NCBI RefSeq assembly: GCF_002973535.1
Contig: NZ_PVEP01000011.1
Location: 1-64,000, forward strand
Length of the DNA stretch: 64,000 bases
Source: Albidovulum denitrificans
GTDB lineage: Bacteria; Pseudomonadota; Alphaproteobacteria; Rhodobacterales; Rhodobacteraceae
Direction: 5' to 3'
The notes below the pieces were generated by a model, which saw only the letters and a program-made list of their open reading frames with translations, made no database searches and was not told where the DNA came from. The position numbers were made by a program, and so were the translations under genes. Shown piece after piece: positions 8,559 to 16,053 of the stretch; positions within the stretch are counted from its first letter, which is position 1, and every line of letters begins with the position of its first letter.

Positions 8559-9752
8559 TCATTTCATCCTCATCTTTTCCGGGTCGAAGGTGATCTCGAC
8601 CTCTTTCCACTGGTCATATTTCTCTGCCGGCAGCGGGTAGCCGTTCTGGCCGCAGCGGATGATGGCGCGGCGCCCGGCCTCATAGGCAAGCCTGGCCGAT
8701 GCCTCGCTGCCGCCCTCGAAGCCGATCATGTGGATCGACCCGCTGACGGGCTTGCCGCCCGGCTCCATCGTCACGCCGATCGTCACCACCGTGTTCAGCG
8801 CATCGGTCGACAGCGATCCGACGTTCCAGCATTGCTTGACCGCGATCACCAGCGCGTCCTTTTCACCGCCCGTCATGGGCGGGCCAGAGGCGGCTGTGCC
8901 GGTGCCGGGCGCGGGCGTGTCGGACTGTTCGCCTGCAAGGGCCTCGCTGAGCGCGTCGGCAACGGCGTCGGTCGGTGCCTCCGTCGGCGCGGGCGCTTCG
9001 GCGGTCTCGGTCGGGGCGGGCCTTGCTTCCGCCGGTGCCGCCTCGGCGGGCTTCGGCTTGGCCGGTTTGGACCTTGGCCGCATGGAGGCTTCGGGCGCGG
9101 CCGAGGCGACCTTGTCCTTGTTCTCCTCGGTCTTCAGCACGTCGCCCGTCTCTTTCGGGGCGGCGGCTTCGGTCTGCGGCTCGGGCAAGGGGTCCGTCGT
9201 CGGCTCCGGCGCGACCTCGACCGTCTTGTCGGGGGCGATCTCGGCCGGGCGGTCGGGCGCCTCGTTCGGCGTCGGCGCGACGATGTCGGCGGGTTTCGGC
9301 TGCGGCGCGGGGGTGACGATGTCGGCCGAGGCCACCTGTTCGCTTGGCGGCGTGGGGGGCGTCGGCGGCGTGTCCGCCACCTCGGCCTGCGGCGGCGCGA
9401 TTTCGGTCACGTCCGGGCTTGCATCGGGTTCGGGCTGCGGTTCGGGCTGCGGCTGCGGCGCGGGGTCGGACTGGGTGTCGGGTTCCGGCGCGGGGGGCGT
9501 CGGCTCCGCCTGCGGCGGTTCGGGCAGCGAAGGCTGGGGCGGTGCCTCCGTCGCCGCCTTTGGCGCGGCGGCGATCATCGCGTCATAATCGGATTGCGAC
9601 ATCAGCGACACTTCGGCCGTGGCGACGGGCGGCGGCATGTCGTGCGAAAAGAAGATCCCGCCCACAAGCAGCCAGAGGATCGCGCCCGCATGCGCGCCCC
9701 CCGAGACGATCAGTCCGATCCGTTCCGAACGGTCCATGGGCATCAGCCCCAT
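8559..9752 (-). CDS. tolA: TolA-like energy-coupling protein, Pro/Ala/Glu-rich
   Basis: Inner-membrane protein that spans the periplasm and carries TolQR energy to TolB-Pal. About 397 residues. It has one N-terminal membrane span ([23 protein letters not shown], about residues 12-34). A long low-complexity region of Pro, Ala, Glu and Gln (about 60-290, including [18 protein letters not shown]) takes the place of the helical stalk of E. coli TolA. A C-terminal TonB/TolA-like domain ([20 protein letters not shown] ... [14 protein letters not shown]) follows. I choose the ATG at 9752, 7 bases after the tolR stop with GAGGGGGCG before it; 9743 or 9737 are possible. The sequence is too diverged to call from the stalk alone; position between tolR and tolB settles it. 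Confidence 0.85.
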   Translation of the reverse strand: MGLMPMDRSERIGLIVSGGAHAGAILWLLVGGIFFSHDMPPPVATAEVSLMSQSDYDAMIAAAPKAATEAPPQPSLPEPPQAEPTPPAPEPDTQSDPAPQPQPEPQPEPDASPDVTEIAPPQAEVADTPPTPPTPPSEQVASADIVTPAPQPKPADIVAPTPNEAPDRPAEIAPDKTVEVAPEPTTDPLPEPQTEAAAPKETGDVLKTEENKDKVASAAPEASMRPRSKPAKPKPAEAAPAEARPAPTETAEAPAPTEAPTDAVADALSEALAGEQSDTPAPGTGTAASGPPMTGGEKDALVIAVKQCWNVGSLSTDALNTVVTIGVTMEPGGKPVSGSIHMIGFEGGSEASARLAYEAGRRAIIRCGQNGYPLPAEKYDQWKEVEITFDPEKMRMK

Positions 9753-9759
9753 CGCCCCC

Positions 9760-10236
9760 TCAGTTCGCCGCCTGCCCGCCGAAATTCGGGCCTCCGGCAT
9801 CGGTGACGAGCGTGATGTTCGTAAAGCCGGCCGAATTCAGCGCGCCCATGACCTGCACGACACGCTCATACGGGATGCGCCCGTCGGCACGCAGGAACAG
9901 CTTGTCGCTGGTCCGTTCCGTCGCGATGGCGCGCAGCCGGTCGATCAGCTCGCCCTCGGCAACAGGCGTGTTCTGGATCGAGATCGACCCATCGTCCTGC
10001 ACCGAGATGGTCAGCGGCTCTTCCTGTTCCGTCGCCACCGCCTGCGCGGCGGTCTTGGGCAGTTCCAGCGGCACCCCCACGGTCAGCAAGGGCGCCGCGA
10101 CCATGAAGATGATGAGAAGGACCAGCATCACGTCCACGAAGGGCGTGACGTTGATTTCCGACATGACGGCCGCCTTCCCGCGCGAGCCGCGACGGCGGCG
10201 CCCGCCGCCCCCGCCCTTGATGACGCCAGCCCCCAT
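9760..10236 (-). CDS. tolR: Biopolymer transport protein TolR (ExbD family)
   Basis: A 158-residue inner-membrane subunit of the proton-driven TolQR motor. The N-terminal cytosolic basic stretch (GGGGGRRRRGSRGKAAVMSE) is followed by INVTPFVDVMLVLLIIFMVA, whose Asp (of PFVDVMLVLL) is the proton-carrying residue of the ExbD/TolR/MotB group. The periplasmic domain ends with LFLRADGRIPYERVVQVMGA, also typical. It is separated from tolQ by 3 bases and from tolA by 7, so the three are clearly one transcript. Confidence 0.95.
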   Translation of the reverse strand: MGAGVIKGGGGGRRRRGSRGKAAVMSEINVTPFVDVMLVLLIIFMVAAPLLTVGVPLELPKTAAQAVATEQEEPLTISVQDDGSISIQNTPVAEGELIDRLRAIATERTSDKLFLRADGRIPYERVVQVMGALNSAGFTNITLVTDAGGPNFGGQAAN

Positions 10237-10239
10237 CGC

Positions 10240-10935
10240 TCAGGCGTCCAGCTGGCGCGAGAGGATGGTGGAGAATTCATCGGCAAAGGCCTCATACCCG
10301 CCGATGATACGGTCGCTGTCGGTCGAAAGCTTGTTGTAGAAGATCACCGCCGGGATCGCCGCGACAAGGCCGAGCGCGGTCGCCACCAGCGCCTCGGCAA
10401 TGCCCGGCGCCACGACGGCGAGCGAGGTGTTCTGGCTGATCGCGATCTGTTCGAAGGCGACCTTGATCCCCCAGACAGTGCCGAAAAGGCCGACGAAGGG
10501 CGCGGTAGAGCCGACGGTGGCCAGGAAGGGCAGCCCACGGGTCAGGTTTTCGGTCGCCTTGGCGATGGCCACATCCATCGACCGTTCGATACGCGCCTGC
10601 GCGCCGGTGATAAGCGCCCCGTCCTGCCGGTGGCTGCGCCGCCACTCGACCATGCCGGAGGCAAAGATCCGCTCGCTCGCGCCCTCGGGCTGCGGGCCGA
10701 TCTGGTCGAAAAGCTCATCCAGCGGCTCACCCGACCAGAAGGCGCGGTCAAAGACCGCCGCCTCGCGCCGGGCCTGCCGGTAAGAGATGAACTTTTGCAC
10801 GATGATCGCCCAGGACCAGAAGCTGGCCACGGTCAGAAGGATCATCACAAGCTTGACGATGAAGGAGGCGCGCCAGAAAAGCGCCAGCAGGGAAAAGTCG
10901 ATGTCCTGCGCCATCGCGATAGTCTGGGTATCCAT
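10240..10935 (-). CDS. tolQ: Biopolymer transport protein TolQ (ExbB/MotA family)
   Basis: A 231-residue inner-membrane channel subunit that pairs with TolR. Three membrane spans are visible: ALFWRASFIVKLVMILLTVA near residue 20, LPFLATVGSTAPFVGLFGTVWG near 140, and GIAEALVATALGLVAAIPAV near 180. The motif GSTAPFVGLFGTVWGI and the SLAVVAPGIAEALVATALG signature are diagnostic. It is the first gene of the cluster, with a promoter-like sequence 52-81 bases upstream. The thioesterase gene ybgC, which precedes tolQ in many proteobacteria, is not present in front of it. Confidence 0.95.
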   Translation of the reverse strand: MDTQTIAMAQDIDFSLLALFWRASFIVKLVMILLTVASFWSWAIIVQKFISYRQARREAAVFDRAFWSGEPLDELFDQIGPQPEGASERIFASGMVEWRRSHRQDGALITGAQARIERSMDVAIAKATENLTRGLPFLATVGSTAPFVGLFGTVWGIKVAFEQIAISQNTSLAVVAPGIAEALVATALGLVAAIPAVIFYNKLSTDSDRIIGGYEAFADEFSTILSRQLDA

Positions 10936-10986
10936 GAATGTCTGCTCGCCGGTTCCGGTCCGTCTTTCGCGGCCCTGTTATCAGCG

Positions 10987-11016
10987 ATTCTACCCGGCTT
11001 TTAGAGGGAAAGCCAA
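10987..11016 (-). promoter_or_regulatory. Sigma-70-like promoter for the tol operon
   Basis: On the minus strand TTGGCT (-35, at 11011-11016) and TAGAAT (-10, at 10987-10992) are separated by 18 bases, ending 51 bases before the tolQ ATG. It lies in the only AT-richer patch of the 150-base gap. Prediction from sequence only. Confidence 0.45.
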
Positions 11017-11085
11017 TACATCTGCGTGAGCGGGCGAAACATTGCCCCTTTGGGGGGAAGGGGCAGGCGGGCGACCCGGCCCCGC

Positions 11086-11616
11086 TTACCCTTCCCCCTC
11101 CGCTCCGCCCGGCGACGCCGCCATCCAGTCATTTAGGCAGAGCTTTTGCAGGGTAGCATCGTGGAGCAACAGGATCGTCGTCCCCGCGAAGACCAGATGC
11201 TGCCCCGTTTTCGGGAACTGCGCGGCATCGAACCCGCTGCTTTCGCCGCCCATCAGGTAGATCAGGTCGTCCCGATACGGGTTGGTCAGGTGGTGCGGGG
11301 GGCCGTCCGGGGCGGTGAAGCCCATGACATCGCCGGGGCCGACCTCGACGCTGCTGTCGCCGATCTCGGCCCGGCCACGGCCGGAGAGGATCATCAGAAA
11401 CTCCTCGTCATGGTAGTGGCGGTGGCAGGCGAAGCTTTCCTTTCCTGGCGGAACCCGCGCGAGGTACAGCGCCAGCCGCTTCAACCCGAAAACCGGCGCC
11501 AGACGGCGGAGGAAGACATCCGAGGCCGGGTTCAGGGGGTGGCGGATATGCACCTCCTCCAACGCCTCCAGCGCCGTTCGGGACAGATAGCCGACAGGAC
11601 CGCGTTCGCCCTCCAT
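11086..11616 (-). CDS. Cupin domain-containing protein
   Basis: A 176-residue single-cupin protein. Cupin motif 1 is HRHYHDEEFLMILSGRGRAE (His-x-His with a downstream Glu as metal ligands, residues about 65-84). Motif 2 is represented by GPGDVMGFTAPDGPPHHLTN, with a His as fourth ligand (residues about 92-111). Such proteins bind a metal and act as isomerases, dioxygenases or sensors; the substrate cannot be read from sequence. It follows the methyltransferase after only 4 bases, so the two are cotranscribed and probably controlled by the divergent HxlR regulator. A hairpin with arms TGCCCCTT and AAGGGGCA lies downstream at 11043-11065 without a T-run. Confidence 0.8.
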   Translation of the reverse strand: MEGERGPVGYLSRTALEALEEVHIRHPLNPASDVFLRRLAPVFGLKRLALYLARVPPGKESFACHRHYHDEEFLMILSGRGRAEIGDSSVEVGPGDVMGFTAPDGPPHHLTNPYRDDLIYLMGGESSGFDAAQFPKTGQHLVFAGTTILLLHDATLQKLCLNDWMAASPGGAEGEG

Positions 11617-11620
11617 CGGC

Positions 11621-12424
11621 CTATCCCGGACGCCGGGCCTTCACCGCCCAGGCCCGCGCGGCAAGGCGCAAGGGCGCGTCCGGCCCCAGGCGTTCGCGCA
11701 GCCGCGCCTTCAGGGCCAGACGCCGGTCCTCAGCCAGGCTGACGCAATAGCCCGGCGCAGGGCCTGTGCCGAGCGTGAAGGGATGCCAGAGGGCTTCGAA
11801 ATCGGCGAACTCCGTCACGATCCCGATCGGGGCGATCTCCGGCGCCGCGATCCCTGCCCCGTGGCAGAGCGCCGCCAGCCCGTCTTCGGTGCAGAAGGAA
11901 AACCGCGCGCCCTCGTCAAGCTCCGACGCCGCCGGGTCGATATCGGCCGCCGCCTTCCAGAAGGCATCGACGAAGCCGAGGCCGCCGTCAGGGTAATCCC
12001 AGACGTAGAAGGTCAGCCACCCGCCGGGGCGCAGCACGCGCCACATCTCAGCCAGGGCGGCGTTACGGTCGGGCAGGAAATTCAGGACAAGGCCCGAGGT
12101 CACGACATCGACGCAGCCGTCCCCCAGCGCCAGATCCTCGGCCACGGCGGTCTGGAACCGGACCTTCGGGTCGGTGATGGCACCTTGTGTGTGGCCGAGG
12201 AAGTCCCCGGACGCATCCGTCGCCAAAACCGAAGCGGGCGCGCAGCGCTCAAGGATCGCCGAGGTCAGCGCGCCGGTACCGCAACCCAGTTCTAGCCAGT
12301 CCGCCGCGACCGGCGCCTTCAGCCAGTCGAGGAACCGGGCCGCGATCAGGCGGCTCCAGCGGCCCATGTATTGCTCGTAATTGCCGCCTTCCGCCCAGGC
12401 GTCGTAGCGTTCCTGCTTGTCCAT
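11621..12424 (-). CDS. Class I SAM-dependent methyltransferase
   Basis: A 267-residue methyltransferase of the UbiE/Methyltransf_11 type. It has the SAM-binding loop WLELGCGTGALTSAILERC near residues 44-62, then VLATDASGDFLGHTQGA, VVTSGLVLNFLPDRNAALAE and MWRVLRPGGWLTFYVWDYP. The N-terminal YDAWAEGGNYEQYMGRWSR (residues about 6-24) matches a common uncharacterised family beginning xxWxxxAxxYExxMGRWSR. The start at 12424 is preceded by GAGGTGAGACC; the frame is open to 12520. It pairs with the cupin gene and lies divergent from an HxlR regulator, with 141 bases between them. A small-molecule substrate is likely but unknown. Confidence 0.85.
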   Translation of the reverse strand: MDKQERYDAWAEGGNYEQYMGRWSRLIAARFLDWLKAPVAADWLELGCGTGALTSAILERCAPASVLATDASGDFLGHTQGAITDPKVRFQTAVAEDLALGDGCVDVVTSGLVLNFLPDRNAALAEMWRVLRPGGWLTFYVWDYPDGGLGFVDAFWKAAADIDPAASELDEGARFSFCTEDGLAALCHGAGIAAPEIAPIGIVTEFADFEALWHPFTLGTGPAPGYCVSLAEDRRLALKARLRERLGPDAPLRLAARAWAVKARRPG

Positions 12425-12565
12425 TGGTCTCACCTCGCATGTCCGGTGTGCGCCGACAGACCGAAAGGCTGCCGGGAGATCACGCCATTGTCGGCCGCCG
12501 GGCCGCGCGCTCAAGTTCATAAAGTGAAGTTGCCGGGTGCGGGCGGGCGCGCTAGGCTTCGGGTC

Positions 12566-13354
12566 ATGGGCAAGCGTCAGGGATATGGCCAGTTCTGCCC
12601 GATCGCACGGGCGGCAGAGGTCTTGACGACCCGCTGGACACCGCTGATCGTGCGGGAGCTTTATTTCGGCAGCACCCGCTATTCCGATCTGCGCCGCGGC
12701 CTGCCGCGTATCTCAAGCGCGCTCCTGTCCCGGCGCCTGAAGGAGCTGGAGCATCACGGCATCGTCCACTGCGACCGTGCAGAGGGCGGGACGGTCTATG
12801 GCTTGACGGAAGCGGGGCTGGCGCTGTTCCCCGTTCTTGAAAGCATGGGACGCTGGGCGCAGGCGCATAGCCGGGACGACATGACGAGGGACGAAAACCT
12901 CGATCCCGATCTGCTGATGTGGAACATCCGGCGCAGGGTCGACGGTGCGGGTATCCCCGAGGGGCGGACCTTTGTCGTGTCTTTCCATTTCCTCGGCGTT
13001 CCGGCGCAGCGGGGCCGGTTCTGGCTTCTGTTCCGGGGCGGCGAGGTGGAAATCTGCGTCCGCGACCCGGATTACGGGACCGATCTTGAGGTGACGGCGC
13101 ATATCCGCACGATGACGCAGGTCTGGCTTGGGCATCTGCCACTGGGGACGGCGATCCGGCAGCGCGCGCTTCTTCTCGAAGGCGGCGGGGCAGAGGTGCG
13201 GGCCTTTTCGCGCTGGTTCCGGGTCAGCGCGCTGGCGATCCGGGATCAGGGCGACACGTCCGCAGCGCCGCTGAATGCAGTCAATCCTTCGCGGCCGGGC
13301 CATGGCGATGCGGCGGTCAGCCCAGGGGGGCTTGCGCCGCCGGGCGGTTCCTGA
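12566..13354 (+). CDS. HxlR-family transcriptional regulator with C-terminal SCP2-like extension
   Basis: A 262-residue winged-helix regulator. The N-terminal HxlR domain covers about residues 10-100. It includes the cysteine in FCPIARAAEVL, found in redox- or aldehyde-sensing HxlR proteins. Then come TTRWTPLIVRELYFGSTRYS, DLRRGLPRISSALLSRRLKE and LEHHGIVHCDRAEGGTVYGL. The C-terminal 130 residues (RRRVDGAGIPEGRTFVVSFH onward) resemble the SCP2-like extensions seen in some members; the last 30 residues are low complexity. It is divergent from the methyltransferase-cupin pair, the usual arrangement for a local regulator. The ATG at 12566 has no strong SD. Confidence 0.85.
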   Translation: MGKRQGYGQFCPIARAAEVLTTRWTPLIVRELYFGSTRYSDLRRGLPRISSALLSRRLKELEHHGIVHCDRAEGGTVYGLTEAGLALFPVLESMGRWAQAHSRDDMTRDENLDPDLLMWNIRRRVDGAGIPEGRTFVVSFHFLGVPAQRGRFWLLFRGGEVEICVRDPDYGTDLEVTAHIRTMTQVWLGHLPLGTAIRQRALLLEGGGAEVRAFSRWFRVSALAIRDQGDTSAAPLNAVNPSRPGHGDAAVSPGGLAPPGGS

Positions 13355-13360
13355 CAGGGA

Positions 13361-14464
13361 ATGGGCATTGCCCGGACCCATCCCCGGACCTATCCCATGT
13401 CGCTTTTCATCCGCGCCTTCGGCACCCCGCACTGGCCGACCGTCCTTCTGACCTATGTCATCGGCGGCGCGGGCGGGATGCTTGCGAAGGCGCTGCACCT
13501 GCCCTTGCCGATGCTGCTCGGCTCTCTCCTCTCCGTGGGCGCGGCGGCGCTTTTCGACCTGAAGCCCTTTGGCCACCTGCCACAGGCGCCGCAGAAGATA
13601 CGGATGATCTTCATCCCGGTGATCGGCGTCGCCATCGGCGGCGCGGCGCGGCCGGAGATTCTGCAACAGGCCTGGGAATGGATCCCCTCGCTGATGATCC
13701 TCGGGCTTTACATCCCGGTCATGCACTACCTCGGCTTTCGGATGCTGACGGCGACGGGGCGGATCGACCGCAAGACGGCCCTTTACGGCACCGCGCCCGG
13801 CGGGCTGGTGGAAACCGTGCAGATGGGGGAAGAGGCCGGGGCGGACATCCAGATGCTTTCCATGCTGCAATTCCTGCGGCTGATCCTGACCATCGTCGTG
13901 GTCCCCTTGAGCTTCACGGTCATGGAGGGCCATGCCGTCGGCTCGGCAGGCGGTGCGGCGGTGGCTGGGCACGGGATGGGGGCGGCGGATGTGGCGATCC
14001 TGCTGGCCTGCGCGGTCGTGGGCGCGGCGGTCGGGCTGCGCCTGAAACTGCCCGCCGGGCATGTGCTGGGGCCGATCCTGTTTTCCGGCGCCGCCCATGT
14101 GGCGGGGTTGACGCAGTCGGTGCCGCCCGCATGGCTGGTCGCGGCGACGCAGGTGGTGATCGGCACCTCGCTGGGCGTGCGCTTCGCGGGGATGCCGAAG
14201 CGGCGCATCCTTGACGCGCTGGGGCTGGCGCTGATGAACGGGACGCTGACCATCGGCGGGGCGGCGGCGCTGGCCTATCTGATCGCGGGGCTGGTCGGCG
14301 AACCGGCGCGGGCCGTCTTCCTGGCCTTCGCGCCGGGCGGGCTGGTGGAGATGGGGTTGATCGCGCTCAGCCTGAACATGTCGATCCTTTATGTCACCGC
14401 CCACCACCTGATGCGCATCATCCTTGCCGTCAGCTTCGTGCGCGCCTTCGGCGGGCGGCTGTAA
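13361..14464 (+). CDS. AbrB-family membrane protein (often labelled ammonia monooxygenase)
   Basis: A 367-residue polytopic protein of the AbrB_dup family (Pfam PF05145, named for its link to abrB; many entries carry the misleading label ammonia monooxygenase). About ten hydrophobic segments form two homologous halves. The repeated signature is LPLPMLLGSLLSVGAA / GHVLGPILFSGAAHVAG at the half starts, and TAPGGLVETVQMGEEAGADI / LAFAPGGLVEMGLIALSLNM at the half ends. No transport substrate is established for the family. It starts 6 bases after the HxlR gene, so they may be cotranscribed. The ATG at 13397 (MSLFIRAFG) is an equally plausible start; neither has a good SD. Confidence 0.8.
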   Translation: MGIARTHPRTYPMSLFIRAFGTPHWPTVLLTYVIGGAGGMLAKALHLPLPMLLGSLLSVGAAALFDLKPFGHLPQAPQKIRMIFIPVIGVAIGGAARPEILQQAWEWIPSLMILGLYIPVMHYLGFRMLTATGRIDRKTALYGTAPGGLVETVQMGEEAGADIQMLSMLQFLRLILTIVVVPLSFTVMEGHAVGSAGGAAVAGHGMGAADVAILLACAVVGAAVGLRLKLPAGHVLGPILFSGAAHVAGLTQSVPPAWLVAATQVVIGTSLGVRFAGMPKRRILDALGLALMNGTLTIGGAAALAYLIAGLVGEPARAVFLAFAPGGLVEMGLIALSLNMSILYVTAHHLMRIILAVSFVRAFGGRL

Positions 14465-14475
14465 GCGGGGGCGCG

Positions 14476-16035
14476 CTACAGCAGCCACTCCACCGGCAGC
14501 CAGCCGATAACGGTGACGATGGCGCGGACGGGGGCGGTGGTGTTCGGCTCAACCGTCGATGTCACCTCGGCCCCGTCGGCATTCCGGCTGGTCCAGACCA
14601 GCCCGCCCCCCGCCCCGCGCGTGACCTTCCACGCCAGGCGCGGCAGGCTGGCGTCAAGCCAGTCGGACATGCCGCCCGCGATGGCGGGGCTGTCGATCAG
14701 GAACCCCATCTCGCAATTCAGCTGCTTGGATCGCGGATCGAAGTTGAACGACCCGATGAAGGCGCGCTTGCGATCCACCGACAGGCTTTTCGCATGCAGC
14801 GCGGCCGTGGACAGTTCGGTGATGCCAAGATCGTTGACCGACTTGCGGTCGCCGCCTTCCGTGCGCAGTTCATACACCCCGATCCCGGCGTCGATAAGCG
14901 TGTCGCGATAGCGGGCATATCCGGCATGGACCGGCACCACATCGGTCGCCTCAAGCGCGTTGGTCAGCGTGCGGACCGTCGCGCCGGAGCGGGCGAAGGC
15001 AGCCAGGCTGTCGGCCCCCTTCTCACCGGGAATGAAATAGGCCGAGACGAGATCGACCGAGTGTTCCGGCACGCCGATCTCATCCATCAGCTTGCGGATC
15101 ATCAGGCCCTGGCCATCCACCAGACCCTGCGCCTTGGCGGGGTCGTCGCTGAACAGCTTGGCAGGCACCCATTCGAAGGACAGCGCCCCGTTTTCGATCT
15201 GCCCGACCAGCGTCGCATCGCGCGCCGCCGCCGCATAGGCGACGCCCTGGGGGGAGGTCCTGACCACCGCGTCCCGCGCGGCAAGCCGGTCGGCGGCATC
15301 GTCCTCTGCCGTGATCAGCATCGCGGCGGGGAAGGCCGAGGCGCTGTTCCAGTAGCGATCGAAATCGACGCCTACATCGGCGGCGGCGGGACCAGCAGCC
15401 AGCACGTCGAGATCGAAGTAAAGATGCCCTGCCCCGGTCTCGAAATACACATCGCCGATATTGCGCCCGCCGACGATGGTCACGGCGCCATCCACGGTGA
15501 AGCTTTTGTTGTGCATCCGCCGGTTCAGGCGGAAGAAGTCGAAGGCATAGTTCAGAACCCGCGGGCTGCGCATCATGAAGGGGTTGAAATAACGGACCTC
15601 CGCCGTGGGCAGCGCGTCAAGCGCGACAAGTTCCTGATCCAGCGCCGGGGTGCCGTTGTCATCGACCAGCAGGCGGACGCGAACGCCCCGGTTGGCGGCG
15701 TCCTGAAGCTCTGCCAGCAGGCGGATGCCGGTCAGGTCATCGGCCCAGATGTAATATTGCGCGTCGATCGAGGCCTCGGCCGCGCGGGCAAGGGCGACGC
15801 GGGCGGCAAAGGCATCGACGCCGTTGCCCAGCGGATAGATCCCCGAGGTGCCGGGATGTGCGGACGCCAGCGGCAGCACGGCGGCACCAAGGGCGGTCCG
15901 GTCGCTGGCGGGGATGGCGCCGCTCGATTGACGCTGGGCGGCGTCGGGCAGCGGATGCAGCAGTCGCAGCGCCAGCAGCCCCAGCAGGACAAGAGGGATC
16001 AGGACAAAAAGCGCGCGACCGATCTTTCCAAACAT
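14476..16035 (-). CDS. Phospholipase D-family protein (cardiolipin synthase-like)
   Basis: A 519-residue protein with one N-terminal membrane anchor (RALFVLIPLVLLGLLALRLL) and two PLD domains. The two HKD motifs are HNKSFTVDGAVTIVGGRNIG and HAKSLSVDRKRAFIGSFNFD, each with the His, Lys and Asp needed for phosphatidyl transfer. This matches periplasm-facing phospholipase D / cardiolipin synthase C-like proteins (ClsC about 470 residues). The start at 16035 has GAAAGGTGG upstream. It lies 18 bases behind dnaE on the same strand, so it is probably cotranscribed with the replicative polymerase. Its stop is convergent with the AbrB-family gene 11 bases away. Confidence 0.88.
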   Translation of the reverse strand: MFGKIGRALFVLIPLVLLGLLALRLLHPLPDAAQRQSSGAIPASDRTALGAAVLPLASAHPGTSGIYPLGNGVDAFAARVALARAAEASIDAQYYIWADDLTGIRLLAELQDAANRGVRVRLLVDDNGTPALDQELVALDALPTAEVRYFNPFMMRSPRVLNYAFDFFRLNRRMHNKSFTVDGAVTIVGGRNIGDVYFETGAGHLYFDLDVLAAGPAAADVGVDFDRYWNSASAFPAAMLITAEDDAADRLAARDAVVRTSPQGVAYAAAARDATLVGQIENGALSFEWVPAKLFSDDPAKAQGLVDGQGLMIRKLMDEIGVPEHSVDLVSAYFIPGEKGADSLAAFARSGATVRTLTNALEATDVVPVHAGYARYRDTLIDAGIGVYELRTEGGDRKSVNDLGITELSTAALHAKSLSVDRKRAFIGSFNFDPRSKQLNCEMGFLIDSPAIAGGMSDWLDASLPRLAWKVTRGAGGGLVWTSRNADGAEVTSTVEPNTTAPVRAIVTVIGWLPVEWLL

Positions 16036-16053
16036 GGCACCACCTTTCGGGGT

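Noticed and set aside
8900-9560. Repeat-like Pro/Glu/Gln/Ala tract considered as a tandem DNA repeat
   Set aside because: It is the low-complexity stalk of TolA. The DNA is not a regular tandem repeat and the frame is intact.
9752-10935. Reading tolQR as an ExbBD system with TonB rather than Tol
   Set aside because: The order tolQ-tolR-tolA-tolB-pal-cpoB is complete and Pal/TolB are clear, so it is Tol-Pal.
12713-14488. 591-residue minus-strand frame opposite the HxlR and AbrB-family genes
   Set aside because: Antisense shadow of two plus-strand genes; composition is Arg/His/Gln/Pro heavy without any domain.
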